Assembly (NCBI GenBank): GCA_030645495.1
Contig: JAUSLV010000016.1
Coordinates: 96,380-160,379, forward strand
DNA length: 64,000 nucleotides
Origin: Actinomycetota bacterium
Lineage (GTDB): Bacteria; Actinomycetota; Acidimicrobiia; Acidimicrobiales; Ilumatobacteraceae
Direction of reading: 5' to 3'
Shown here: piece by piece, positions 24,306 to 32,509 of the stretch
How positions within the stretch are numbered: position 1 is the stretch's first letter
Layout of the letters: the number at the start of each line of letters is the position of its first letter
The notes under the pieces: model-generated
The model's input: only the letters and a program-made list of their open reading frames with translations
Told to the model about the DNA's origin: nothing
Database searches by the model: none
Program-made: the position numbers and the translations under genes

Positions 24306-25202
24306 GTGTTGCAGTCGCTCGACGACCCACCGCTGCGCGTGCGTAACATCGGCGCCGACGTGGCCGTGGGTGACTTCGTGGCCATCGACCCGGACGGCGA
24401 GCGGGTGGCGGCGGTGCTCGATCGGCACAGCGCGTTCGTGCGCCGCGCTTCGTTCGCCGGAAGCCGCGCCGAGGCGCACACGATCGCGGCCAACGTGGGC
24501 ACGGTGATGCTGCTGCACGGCCTCACCTCGCCGCCGAACCAGCGGCGGCTCGAGCGCGAGCTGGTGCTGGCGTGGGACAGCGGCGCCCGCCCGGTGGTGG
24601 TGCTCACCAAGATCGACCTCGTCGACGACCCCGGCCCCACGGTGGCAGCGATGCAGGATGTCGCGCCGGGTGTCGACGTGATGGTGGCCAGTGGCATCAG
24701 CGGTGAGGGTGTCGACGAACTGCGCCACTACGCCGACGACAACGCCACGATCGCCCTGCTGGGTGCCAGCGGGGTGGGCAAGAGCACGCTGCTGAACTCG
24801 CTGGTGGGCGCCAGCCGCCAAGTGACCGCCGACGTGCGCGAGGGCGATCAGCGTGGCCGCCACACCACCACCGCCTCAGAACTGGTGCGCCTGCCCAGCG
24901 GCGGCTGGCTGATCGACACCCCCGGTGTGCGCGCCGTCAGCCTGTGGAGCAGCGGTCGCGGGATCGAGAACGCGTTCGCCGACGTGTTCGAGCTGATGGA
25001 CCATTGCCGCTTTCGCAACTGTAAGCACGACGACGAGCCGGACTGCGCGGTGAGCGCGGCCGTGCTGGACGGTCGGCTCGACCCGCGACGCCTGGAGAGC
25101 ATGAAGCGCCTGGTGGCCGAGGAGGCTGCGCTGGAAGCCGAACAGATCGCCCACGAGAAGACGTTCGACAAGCGCGGCGCTCGTCGGCCGAAGAAGATCT
25201 GA
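24306..25202 (+). CDS. rsgA: Ribosome small-subunit GTPase RsgA
   Basis: A circularly permuted GTPase with the motif order G4-G1-G3: TKID (residues 101-104), GASGVGKST (153-161), DTPG. A zinc site C-x4-C-x-H-x5-C follows in DHCRFRNCKHDDEPDC. RsgA matures the 30S subunit. The annotated GTG gives 298 residues. Family-like N-terminal sequence (DIRLGWTDEALAHW, then GRVSRLDRGW) continues upstream in the same frame to about 24190, yet that stretch has no ATG, GTG or TTG. A CTG/ATC-type start or a sequence error near the out-of-frame TTG 24181 is likely, so the true protein is probably about 335 residues. Confidence 0.88.
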   Translation: MLQSLDDPPLRVRNIGADVAVGDFVAIDPDGERVAAVLDRHSAFVRRASFAGSRAEAHTIAANVGTVMLLHGLTSPPNQRRLERELVLAWDSGARPVVVLTKIDLVDDPGPTVAAMQDVAPGVDVMVASGISGEGVDELRHYADDNATIALLGASGVGKSTLLNSLVGASRQVTADVREGDQRGRHTTTASELVRLPSGGWLIDTPGVRAVSLWSSGRGIENAFADVFELMDHCRFRNCKHDDEPDCAVSAAVLDGRLDPRRLESMKRLVAEEAALEAEQIAHEKTFDKRGARRPKKI

Positions 25203-25213
25203 CCTGGGTCGGT

Positions 25214-26020
25214 TCAGCTGGGGCGGCGCCGGCGGCTCAGGGCGATCGCCGTGAAGGCAAGGCCGGCACCACCCACCAGCAGCGCGCCACCCACCAGCAG
25301 CAACGTGTTGTCCTCGTCGCCGCCGGGCGACTCAGCACCCGGCACGTCAGTCCCGGGCGTGCCCGTTGGGTCGGTGGTGTCGAGCGTGGTGTCGGTGTCG
25401 AGAGTGGTGTCGGTGGTGTTGGGGGTGTCGGTCGTGTCGGTCGTGTCAGTGGTGGTCGGGGTCGCGGTGGTGGGGGTCGCGGCGGTGGTGGTGGGGCTGG
25501 CGGGCGTTGTCGGCGTGGCGGGAAGTTCGGGGATCACGACGTCATCGGGAATTTGGATGTCGGGTGGCGCGCAGGTGAAAGCCGGCCGGTGCACGTCACC
25601 TGAGTCGACGAACAGTAGGTGCGCGGGGGTGAGGTACACCGAAGAGCGATAGTCGCACTGGGTGGGGAAGCTGCTGACGTAGTCCTCGCCACGGTTGTTG
25701 GCCGCCACGACGTCGAACACGGTGAACTCCCGCGTCGTGCTCACACCAGTGTCGAGGTTGGTCAGTTCGGTGACGATCGGGTCGTTGCACAGTGTGTCGG
25801 TGTTGCCGTTGATCCAGAAGCTCCACTGCCAATCGTTCGAGCGGCTGCGGGCTCCACGAACGTCGAGGTTCGCGGTGTCGAGGGTGTGGCACGACGGTGC
25901 CATCTCGAACGGCGGCACGTCGTCGCCGGCGGCCGTGGCGGCCGGGGCGGTGGTGATCAACAGGGAAGCGGCCGCCGAGATCGAACCGGCGAGCAGGCTC
26001 CGAAGCAGGTTCGTGCTCAA
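25214..26020 (-). CDS. Exported protein with Thr-rich stalk and C-terminal anchor
   Basis: A 268-residue protein: signal peptide (LLRSLLAGSISAAASLLITT), a globular domain to about residue 160 with four Cys, a Thr/Pro/Asp-rich repeat stalk (TTDTTDTTDTPNTTDTT), then a C-terminal helix (LLLVGGALLVGGAGLAFTAI) and RRRRPS. This is the layout of surface proteins held by a C-terminal membrane anchor, although no LPXTG is seen. The TTG start at 26020 is decided by AAGGAG ending 5 nt upstream; GTG 26044 has none. The function of the domain is not recognised. Confidence 0.72.
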   Translation of the reverse strand: MSTNLLRSLLAGSISAAASLLITTAPAATAAGDDVPPFEMAPSCHTLDTANLDVRGARSRSNDWQWSFWINGNTDTLCNDPIVTELTNLDTGVSTTREFTVFDVVAANNRGEDYVSSFPTQCDYRSSVYLTPAHLLFVDSGDVHRPAFTCAPPDIQIPDDVVIPELPATPTTPASPTTTAATPTTATPTTTDTTDTTDTPNTTDTTLDTDTTLDTTDPTGTPGTDVPGAESPGGDEDNTLLLVGGALLVGGAGLAFTAIALSRRRRPS

Positions 26021-26116
26021 TGTGGCTCCTTGGGTTCCGCGCACCGGGGTGGTGCGCGGGTGACCGTCCAGAGCGTGCGGGAATGAGCGCCTCGCGGTTT
26101 TCGCGGATGACGTTGC

Positions 26117-26470
26117 TCAGCCGGCGTGCACGCGCGACACGACGCGGATGGCCCGATCGAGGCCGGTGAGCGCCAAGCGCGCCAGGAGGCGATCGTTGGT
26201 GCACACCACCACCAGCTCGCTGCCCTGCTCGCGACAGCGGCCCGCGGCACCCAGCAGCAGGCCGAAGCCGGTGTCGTCGATCGCGGTGAGGCCGTCGAGG
26301 TCGACGAACAGCGTCTCGTTCGCATGTCGCGACGTGGCACGCGAAAGGTGGTCGCGCAGCAGCGGCACGGTGGCCAGATCGATCTCGCCACTGAGGTGCA
26401 GCACGGGGGCCGCGCCGAGGGCGGTGAGGCGGCCGATCAGTTCCATGACGCGGCCCACGTTATCGGGCAC
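26117..26470 (-). CDS. STAS-domain anti-anti-sigma-like protein
   Basis: A 117-residue single STAS domain (VLHLSGEIDLATVPLLRDHL, then ETLFVDLDGLTAID). Canonical anti-anti-sigma factors carry D-S-S/T-G with a phosphorylated Ser; here the sequence is Asp65-Asp66-Thr67-Gly68, so an Asp replaces the phospho-acceptor Ser. It may behave as permanently 'phosphorylated', or use Thr67. The GTG start lies one base after the tadE stop; ATG 26446 is an alternative. As last gene of the second Tad operon it may tie pilus synthesis to a partner-switching sigma pathway; that is inference. Confidence 0.8.
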   Translation of the reverse strand: MPDNVGRVMELIGRLTALGAAPVLHLSGEIDLATVPLLRDHLSRATSRHANETLFVDLDGLTAIDDTGFGLLLGAAGRCREQGSELVVVCTNDRLLARLALTGLDRAIRVVSRVHAG

Positions 26471-26471
26471 G

Positions 26472-26834
26472 TCATGGCGGCTCGGCGGCCATGGTGACGC
26501 TGGCGGTGATCACCACGTCGGGCATGAACATGCCGATGAACGGCACGTCCGTGTGGTCGATGAAACGCACCTGTGCCGTGACCGCCCCGTCGTGTTCGAC
26601 GATCGACACCTGTAGTGGGTCGAGCGCGATGGCTTGCTCGGCTGCGAGGCGGGCCGCCGTCTGCGGATCGGCAGCGACGGCGGCTGCCCGCGCGGCCTCG
26701 CGCGCTGCCAGTTGCACCGCAACCTGGTTGCGCACCACCACGGCCACCTGCAACAGCCCGCACACGAACAGGCACAGCAACGGCAAGGAGAGCGCCAGCT
26801 CGACGGTGGACTGGCCGCGATCGCGGCGGTTCAC
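26472..26834 (-). CDS. TadE-like pseudopilin
   Basis: A 120-residue protein starting at the GTG that overlaps the Flp stop. The leader MNRRDRGQSTVELALSLPLL is a textbook TadE prepilin site: Gly followed by Q-S-T-V-E with Glu at +5. The helix is followed by VAVQLAAREAARAAAVAA, the usual TadE amphipathic segment, and a beta-rich domain (VSIVEHDGAVTAQVRF). It would be cleaved by a prepilin peptidase; the only one in view is CpaA at 3.8 kb. Confidence 0.86.
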   Translation of the reverse strand: MNRRDRGQSTVELALSLPLLCLFVCGLLQVAVVVRNQVAVQLAAREAARAAAVAADPQTAARLAAEQAIALDPLQVSIVEHDGAVTAQVRFIDHTDVPFIGMFMPDVVITASVTMAAEPP

Positions 26835-27079
26835 AGCCGCTCGGTGACCGAGTCGATGACTCGCGAGAACAGGCTGCCGATCTTGCCGGCGCCGGCCCCG
26901 CCGGTGGCCCAGGCCACCACCAGCAGCGCGATGAGCGCCGCGCCCAGCAACACGAGTGCGTACTCGGTGGTGGCTTGGCCGAGTTCGCCGTCGGCGGTGG
27001 TGGCGGCGGCGGTGGCGGCGGTGGTATCGGTGGTGAGCGTTCGTGCTCGAACGCACAGGCGGAGAAGAACATGGAGCAT
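26831..27079 (-). CDS. Flp-type pilin subunit
   Basis: An 82-residue prepilin. After an unusually long leader (34 residues, Thr/Ala-rich), the class IVb cleavage site GELG/QATTEYALVLLG is perfect, with Glu at +5 and Tyr at +6, followed by a hydrophobic helix to about residue 58 and a short tail (GKIGSLFSRVIDSV). This is the only canonical Flp pilin in the window and therefore the likely structural pilin of the Tad apparatus. It overlaps tadE by 4 nt; 36 bp separate it from tadC. Confidence 0.9.
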   Translation of the reverse strand: MLHVLLRLCVRARTLTTDTTAATAAATTADGELGQATTEYALVLLGAALIALLVVAWATGGAGAGKIGSLFSRVIDSVTERL

Positions 27080-27115
27080 GGGTGCCTCCCTGGGAAGCGG
27101 TGACGGGTGGGTTGG

Positions 27116-27694
27116 TCAGCGAGTGAGCGACGAGAGGGCTGCGAGCAGCAAGGGGACGATGGCGAGGAGCACGAACGACGGCAGGGTGCACGCCACGAGC
27201 GGGGCAGCCAGGCGAACGGGGAGTTGCCGCGCGAGGGTGTCGGCGCGCCGCCGACGCTGCACGTGCGCTTCGGTGGCCAGCCGATCCAGCACCGGCGCCA
27301 GCGGCAACCCATAGCGATCGGCGGCCGCCAGCGTGTCGGCGAGGGGATCGGCGATCGGGCCCAGCCGCTGGGGCAGGCACGCGAGCGCGTCGGCGAAACG
27401 ACTGCCCTCATCGCAGCGAGCGACGACGGTGGCGAACGCATCGTGCACGGCGGGCGCGAGGTGAGGCAGCGCGCTGCGAATGGCCGCCAGCGGCAGGTGG
27501 CCGGCGCGGATGGCGAGCACCACGATGTCGATGGTGGCCGGCCACTCGCGAGCGACAGCGGCGCGCGCCGCGCGCTGGCCGCCGGCGCGCCGCGCCGGCG
27601 CCGGCACCGTTGCTCGGCGGGCTGCCGGCCGCAACGCCGCGCCGGCGGCGACCACCGCCACCACTGCGACCACCCCGACCATGCCCGCGTTCAC
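27116..27694 (-). CDS. tadC: Short TadC-type platform protein
   Basis: A 192-residue F-domain protein beginning at the GTG that overlaps the TadB stop. It has an N-terminal hydrophobic segment, a cytoplasmic F domain (TIDIVVLAIRAGHLPLAAIR, later DRLATEAHVQRRRRADTLAR) and a C-terminal helix pair (PLVACTLPSFVLLAIVPLLL). It is about 100 residues shorter than TadC of the first locus, mainly at the N terminus. It would pair with the equally short TadB as the membrane platform. Confidence 0.8.
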   Translation of the reverse strand: MNAGMVGVVAVVAVVAAGAALRPAARRATVPAPARRAGGQRAARAAVAREWPATIDIVVLAIRAGHLPLAAIRSALPHLAPAVHDAFATVVARCDEGSRFADALACLPQRLGPIADPLADTLAAADRYGLPLAPVLDRLATEAHVQRRRRADTLARQLPVRLAAPLVACTLPSFVLLAIVPLLLAALSSLTR

Positions 27695-28272
27695 TGCGTG
27701 GCCTTCGTGATGATGCGGCGCATCCACCACCAGCCCAGCGCGTTGCACGCCACGCCGAGCGCTGCACACACTCGCCCGACGGGCGCCAACCATGCCGCGC
27801 GGAACGAGGCGCTGGTGGCGAGGTTCCAGGCACAGAACACCAGCGGCACGATGGTGAGCACCCGTGCGCTCAGCCGTGCCTGCGCGCTGTGGGCCGTGGC
27901 TTCGGCGCGGATGGCGAGCCGCTCGCGCAGCAGTGCCGCGGCAGCGTCGAGCGTGGCAGCCACTGGGCCACCCAGCGTGCGAGTGGCGTGCAGCGCCTGC
28001 AGCACGACGCGTTCGTCGTCGCCGGGGTGGTTGGTGTGGCGGCACCACGGTGCCTGCTGCATCGCGTGTGCGTGGGCGGCAATCGGTGAGCTGCCGGTGC
28101 GCACCTCGGCGGCCACGGTGGAGAGCAGCTCGGCCCACTGCTGGGTGGTGGTGGGTGCTTGGCGGTGGCGTCGCCGTGGGGCGACCAGCGCGCGAGCCAC
28201 ACCCACGCGCCGGCGCGCACCGATGCCGGCGACGATCGCCCCGGCAGCTGCGACAGCGGCGATCAGGTGCAC
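27691..28272 (-). CDS. tadB: Short TadB-type platform protein
   Basis: A 193-residue membrane protein: N-terminal helix, cytoplasmic F domain (WAELLSTVAAEVRTGSSPIA, then LHATRTLGGPVAATLDAAA) and two C-terminal hydrophobic segments (VLTIVPLVFCAWNLATS, VCAALGVACNALGWWW). It lacks the first part of full-length TadB. The GTG start lies inside the last codons of tadA (10-nt overlap), and the stop overlaps tadC. Short TadB/TadC pairs are usual in actinobacterial Tad loci. Confidence 0.8.
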   Translation of the reverse strand: MHLIAAVAAAGAIVAGIGARRRVGVARALVAPRRRHRQAPTTTQQWAELLSTVAAEVRTGSSPIAAHAHAMQQAPWCRHTNHPGDDERVVLQALHATRTLGGPVAATLDAAAALLRERLAIRAEATAHSAQARLSARVLTIVPLVFCAWNLATSASFRAAWLAPVGRVCAALGVACNALGWWWMRRIITKATQ

Positions 28273-29249
28273 ACCCGCCCCCGAGTGGGTGCCGCGTGCA
28301 CTTCGTCGCCGCTGGCGAGCGTGCGCACCGCCAGGCCACCTGGCTGGCCGATCGGGGCCACCACCTCCACCACTTCCGCGATCCGGCGCGTTCCGTCGGG
28401 CAGGCGGGCGACGTGTACCACCGCGTCGATCGCCCCGCTGACCTCGTGGTGCACGGCGGCCAGCGGCCAGTTACCCACCGCCTGCACTACCAGCGCCACC
28501 AGCCGGTTCAGCGCATCAGCAGCGGTGTTGGCGTGCACCGTGGCCAGCGAGCCGTCGTGCCCGGTGTTGAGCGCGTGCAGCAGGTGCACGGCCTCGGCGC
28601 CGCGCACCTCGCCCACCACCAACCGGTCGGGGCGCAGGCGCAGCGCCACGCGTAACAGGTGGCCGAGCGTCACTTCGCCCACGCCGTCGGGTGTGGCGTC
28701 GCGGGTTTCCAGCCGCACGACGTGCGGGTGGGCCAGGCGCAGCTCGGCGGTGTCTTCCAGCGTGATGATGCGGGCGTCGCCGGCGACCTCGCCGGCGAGG
28801 CAGTTGAGCAGCGTGGTCTTGCCCGACGACGTGGCGCCGCTGACGACGATGTTGCAGCGCCGTTGCACGAGCTCGCGCACGAGGTGAGCCACCGGCGCGG
28901 TGGCGAACGACTGCAGCTGCAGCCGGCGGGTGGCGAACCGGCGGATGCTGAGGCACGGCCCGTCGACCGCAATCGGTGGCAGTACCGCGCAGACGCGCGA
29001 GCCGTCGTGCAAGCGGGCATCGACCATCGGCTGACTGCGGTCGAGGCGACGCCCGATGGGCGCGAGGATGTGCTCGATCGCAGCCATCAAGGTGGCCGGG
29101 CGGATGGTGCCCACCTCGCTGAGGCTGCCGTCGCGCTCGATCCACACATGGGTGCCGGCGTTCACCATCACTTCCGTGACGGCCGGGTCGTGCAACCAGC
29201 GCTCGAGCCCGCCCAGTGGCGACTGCTCGGCCACCAGGTCGATCGTCAT
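28263..29249 (-). CDS. tadA: Tad secretion ATPase TadA/CpaF, compact form
   Basis: A 328-residue GspE/VirB11-type ATPase. Walker A is VSGATSSGKTTLL (Gly138 to Thr145), the Asp box is ITLEDTAEL, Walker B is DRLVVGEVRGAE and the His box LATVHANTA follows. It is about 120 residues shorter than the first TadA, lacking the long N-terminal helical domain and C-terminal tail. Its ATG overlaps the CpaE stop (ATGA). It drives assembly of the Flp pilus encoded downstream. Confidence 0.92.
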   Translation of the reverse strand: MTIDLVAEQSPLGGLERWLHDPAVTEVMVNAGTHVWIERDGSLSEVGTIRPATLMAAIEHILAPIGRRLDRSQPMVDARLHDGSRVCAVLPPIAVDGPCLSIRRFATRRLQLQSFATAPVAHLVRELVQRRCNIVVSGATSSGKTTLLNCLAGEVAGDARIITLEDTAELRLAHPHVVRLETRDATPDGVGEVTLGHLLRVALRLRPDRLVVGEVRGAEAVHLLHALNTGHDGSLATVHANTAADALNRLVALVVQAVGNWPLAAVHHEVSGAIDAVVHVARLPDGTRRIAEVVEVVAPIGQPGGLAVRTLASGDEVHAAPTRGRVCT

Positions 29250-29893
29250 GCCGCGTCCTTCATCATCGACTGCCCCAGCTGGTTGGCCAGCGTGCGCGGC
29301 AGGCGGGCGGCCAGCAGGCCGGCATCGACCGCGCGGGCCACCGCCGGGTCGTACTGCACCTCGGCCACCACCGGCGCACCCACGGCACGCTCGACGTCGC
29401 GGGCGCTGAGCGCGCGGCCCGGCTCGGCCACCAGCACCACGCCACTCGGCTGCATGCCGCACGCCACCGCGCGCCGCAGCGCGAGATAGCACGGGCGGGT
29501 GACGAGCAGGTTGTGCGTGGCGGCCTCGGCCAGCGCGGGGGCGGGCACACCGGTGCCGGCATCGACCACCACCGTGCCGTCGTACTGGGTGAGCGCGACG
29601 GCCAGCTCGGCCCAGCGGCCGCCGGCGGGCACCAGCTGGTGCCCGCGCGGCAACAGTTGCAGCGTGTCGGTGGCGGGTGTGGCCAGGCGCCACAGGGCGG
29701 CGATGTCGGCGGTGGGCGAGCACAGCCAATCGGCGACACCGGGGCCGGAAGGTTCGGCGATGCCGAGCGCAGCCGGCGCATCGGCGGCGAGATCGACCAG
29801 CATGGTGGGCCGGCGGTGTGACAGGACGAGCGCGAGCGACGCGGCCACCACGGTGGTGCCGCTGCCGCCTTTGGCGGACCAGCAGAGGAACAT
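29246..29893 (-). CDS. CpaE/TadZ-like MinD-family ATPase
   Basis: A 215-residue protein starting MFLCWSAKGGSGTTVV, a near-complete deviant Walker A motif (K-G-G-S-G-T-T), unlike the degenerate version in the first Tad locus. TMLVDLAADAP and GTVVVDAGTGVP are the following MinD strands. It is first in the second Tad operon and probably positions or activates the ATPase TadA. A ParA-like septum role is unlikely given the neighbours. Confidence 0.8.
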   Translation of the reverse strand: MFLCWSAKGGSGTTVVAASLALVLSHRRPTMLVDLAADAPAALGIAEPSGPGVADWLCSPTADIAALWRLATPATDTLQLLPRGHQLVPAGGRWAELAVALTQYDGTVVVDAGTGVPAPALAEAATHNLLVTRPCYLALRRAVACGMQPSGVVLVAEPGRALSARDVERAVGAPVVAEVQYDPAVARAVDAGLLAARLPRTLANQLGQSMMKDAA

Positions 29894-29983
29894 GACCTAC
29901 CCCCAGGAGACTGGAGCTACGACTGGGGGAAGCCGAGGCAGAACATATCGACGCGGCCACCCCGCGCCAACCTGTTCAGTCGA

Positions 29984-30775
29984 TCAACCCAGCACCCATC
30001 GCTTCGTGCCCTCGGCGGGCACCAGCCGCGCGGCCTGCATGCCCGGGAAGTGGCACGGCAACAAGGCCGTCCCCGGGGCCTCGGCCTCCTGCAGCAGCCG
30101 CCGGCGGGTGGTACCCGCCAGCGCCGGGTCTACGTCGTACAGGAACTCCCACTCGGTCTCGGTCAGCTGCGCCGGGCAGTGCATCGCGTCGCCCAACACG
30201 ATCAGCCGCTCATGGCCGCTGGACAGCACCATGCTGGTGTGCCCCGGTGTGTGGCCGGGCGTGGCGCGAGTGGTGAGCCCGGGCAGGATCGTCACGTCGT
30301 CGCCGTCGATCAGCTGCACCTGCGACTGGATCGCCAGCAGGCGGTTGGCGCGGCGGCGACCGTCGCCCAGGTCGTGCACGAAGTGTTGCCAGTCGGCCGC
30401 GGCCACGTGCACGGTGGCGTTGACGAACACGATCTGGCCGTCGTTCTCCAGCCAGCCCATGTGGTCGCTGTGCAGGTGCGACACGACGATCGTGTCGATG
30501 TCGCCGGGCTGGTGGCCGAGGGCCGCGAGGCTGCGCAGCATCTCGCCACCTTCGTACATCTCGGTGTGCACCTCGCCCACGCCCGCATCCAACAGCACGA
30601 GGTGGTCGCCGAGGTGCACCAGGAACCCGCCAACGGGCAGCCGAACGTGGCCGTCGGGGTCGACCAGGTGTTGGTGGTCGGTCCAGTCGCTACCGGTCCA
30701 GTCGCCCTGGTTCATGATCGCAGTGCCGTCGAACAGCGGGTGCACCGTCAGGTCGCCCACGCGAGTTGCTTGCAT
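29984..30775 (-). CDS. Metallo-beta-lactamase-fold hydrolase
   Basis: A 263-residue MBL-fold protein. The metal-binding signature is SHLHSDHMGW, followed by TPGHTPGHTS and VLGDAMHCPAQ. The N-terminal strand pair GGFLVHLGDHLVLLDAG is typical. It resembles the class of quorum-quenching or general ester hydrolases; the substrate cannot be assigned. ATG 30775 overlaps the stop of the dehydrogenase gene by one base (TGATG), so the two share an operon. Confidence 0.85.
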   Translation of the reverse strand: MQATRVGDLTVHPLFDGTAIMNQGDWTGSDWTDHQHLVDPDGHVRLPVGGFLVHLGDHLVLLDAGVGEVHTEMYEGGEMLRSLAALGHQPGDIDTIVVSHLHSDHMGWLENDGQIVFVNATVHVAAADWQHFVHDLGDGRRRANRLLAIQSQVQLIDGDDVTILPGLTTRATPGHTPGHTSMVLSSGHERLIVLGDAMHCPAQLTETEWEFLYDVDPALAGTTRRRLLQEAEAPGTALLPCHFPGMQAARLVPAEGTKRWVLG

Positions 30776-31725
30776 CAGGTGATCTCGTTGACGAGTGGTT
30801 CGCCGCGCACGTAGCGGGCGAGGTTGTCGGTGAAGATCTGCAGCGTGCGCTCGATCGCGATGTCGGTGTTGCCCGAGCTGTGCGGGGTGATGATCACGTT
30901 GGGCATCTCCCACAGCGGGTTGTCGGCGGGCAGCGGCTCGGTCTCGAACACGTCGAGCGCGGCACCGCCCAGGTGGCCGGATTGCAGTGCGGCGATCAGC
31001 GCCGTTTCGTCGATCACCGGGCCACGCCCCACGTTGATCACGTGCGCGCCCTGCGGCAGCAGCGCCAGCTCGCGGGCGCCGATCAGGCCACGGGTCTCGT
31101 CGGTGAGCGGCGCGGTCAGCACCAGGTCGTGCACGTTCGGCAGTAGTTCGTGCAGGCGCGATGTGGGCCACGTGTCGCACGGTTCGTCGCCTCGCGGGGT
31201 GCGGCGCACGCCTGTCACGCGCACCCCGAAGTGCGCGGCGAGGCGAGCCACTTCCGCGCCGATCGCGCCAAGCCCCACGATCGCCATCCGGCGACCCTCC
31301 ACGTCGATGTTCTGCCGTGGCTGCCACACCTTGTTCGTCTGGTCGATCGCCCACGGTCGCGCGTTGCGGCACAGGGCCAGCATCTGCATGATCACCGAGT
31401 GGGCGATCGGTGTGGCTGCGGCGCCGGCCGAGTTGGTGACCCGCACCCCGTTGGCCGCGATCTGGTGGAACACGGGCGCATCGGTGCCCGCCGAGAACAA
31501 GTGCAACCACTGCAGGTTGGGTGCCTGCAGCACCACCTTGAAGAACGAAGGGCTGCGCCCCGACACCCACAGGTCGCCGGTGAACGCGGCGATGTCGATG
31601 CGCTCGATCTCCTCCGGTTCGAGACGCCGGCCTTCGGGAAGGCCGACGTGCTCGAGCCCGGGTGCCAGCTCTTGCCATACCCTGCCGTACTCCGCAAATG
31701 CTTCGTCGGAGCAGAACAGACGCAT
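30775..31725 (-). CDS. D-isomer 2-hydroxyacid dehydrogenase family protein
   Basis: A 316-residue NAD(P)-binding oxidoreductase. The Rossmann motif is VGLGAIGAEVARLAAHFGV; catalytic residues are recognised as Arg in NVGRGPVIDE, Glu in DVFETEPLP, and His in IITPHSSG. The opening 100 residues form the flanking substrate domain. Likely reduces a 2-ketoacid or oxidises a 2-hydroxyacid. It lies 2 nt after a 24-residue membrane peptide and is followed by the MBL hydrolase. The exact substrate is unknown. Confidence 0.85.
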   Translation of the reverse strand: MRLFCSDEAFAEYGRVWQELAPGLEHVGLPEGRRLEPEEIERIDIAAFTGDLWVSGRSPSFFKVVLQAPNLQWLHLFSAGTDAPVFHQIAANGVRVTNSAGAAATPIAHSVIMQMLALCRNARPWAIDQTNKVWQPRQNIDVEGRRMAIVGLGAIGAEVARLAAHFGVRVTGVRRTPRGDEPCDTWPTSRLHELLPNVHDLVLTAPLTDETRGLIGARELALLPQGAHVINVGRGPVIDETALIAALQSGHLGGAALDVFETEPLPADNPLWEMPNVIITPHSSGNTDIAIERTLQIFTDNLARYVRGEPLVNEIT

Positions 31726-31727
31726 GG

Positions 31728-31802
31728 TCAGGAGGACTGGACCTTCTTGACGGCGACGGCCACCAGGCCGATGACCAGGAGCAGGAGGATGATTCGCTTC
31801 AT
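31728..31802 (-). CDS. 24-residue single-span membrane peptide
   Basis: A complete small frame: Met-Lys-Arg, then a hydrophobic run IILLLLVIGLVAVAV and the end KKVQSS. It has a positive N end, a full membrane span and a positive C end. It stops 2 nt before the dehydrogenase ATG and lies in the same direction, so translation would be coupled. Such tiny peptides are easily missed; composition and placement support it, but no family is recognised. Confidence 0.45.
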   Translation of the reverse strand: MKRIILLLLVIGLVAVAVKKVQSS

Positions 31803-31838
31803 GAAGGTTCAGCGTAGCGAACGTGTGGCCACCGCGGG

Positions 31839-32498
31839 TCAGGGTTGGACTGCGTCGGGGTCCATCGGCGGCATCAACTTCTCCAGCTTGGCGATGCGCT
31901 CGGGGTGGCGTAGGCCGGTCACCAGTGCTTCGCCCAGCGTGGTGCGCCGCCCGTCGCTGTGCAACCGACCGTTCCATCCGTTGAACTGGTGGAACGCGGA
32001 GGCGGCGTACACGAGCACAGTGCCCATGTGGCGTCGACGCATGTCGTGCTGCACGAACAGTTGGTCGACGACCGCCTCGCCGTGCCACCAGCGGATCGCA
32101 CCCACTTGGTCGTCGCTGCGTACCGGCATGTGGAAGAACATCGGATCGGTCACCACGGTGCCAGGTGGCAGATGATCGGTGGCGAATGCCACGAGCAACG
32201 TGGCCGGCGGATCGGTGTGCCGTTCGTCGAGGTGCACGAACCACACCGGTGGTGCGGTGGGCGTCACGGCGGGGTTCACGGTCAGCACCGGCCGTCCGTC
32301 GCTGTCGACGTCGGCGTCCCACAGCAGGAACGTGTCGTCGAGCGTGCCGGGTTCGGCGATCACCTCGCCGTCGGTGTGGCGATCATGCACGTGGCAGCGC
32401 ACGCGCCAGCGGCCGTGTGTCAGCGGTGCGCCACGCACGTACCACGCCGCCGTGCCCGAGGGAGGCACCTCGTGCGGCCACCGTTCGGGTGCGGCCAT
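31839..32498 (-). CDS. Unrecognised protein with GNAT-like C-terminal half
   Basis: A 219-residue soluble protein. The C-terminal half contains VDQLFVQHDMRRRHMGTVLV and then YAASAFHQFNGWNGRLHSDG, which follows the acetyl-CoA loop and helix pattern of GNAT proteins (V-x-x-x-x-R-x-x-x-x-G). The N-terminal half is beta-rich and proline-rich, without a known motif. It is not clearly part of an operon. An acetyltransferase function is only a suggestion. Confidence 0.55.
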   Translation of the reverse strand: MAAPERWPHEVPPSGTAAWYVRGAPLTHGRWRVRCHVHDRHTDGEVIAEPGTLDDTFLLWDADVDSDGRPVLTVNPAVTPTAPPVWFVHLDERHTDPPATLLVAFATDHLPPGTVVTDPMFFHMPVRSDDQVGAIRWWHGEAVVDQLFVQHDMRRRHMGTVLVYAASAFHQFNGWNGRLHSDGRRTTLGEALVTGLRHPERIAKLEKLMPPMDPDAVQP

Positions 32499-32509
32499 GG
32501 CGGCTGGGT

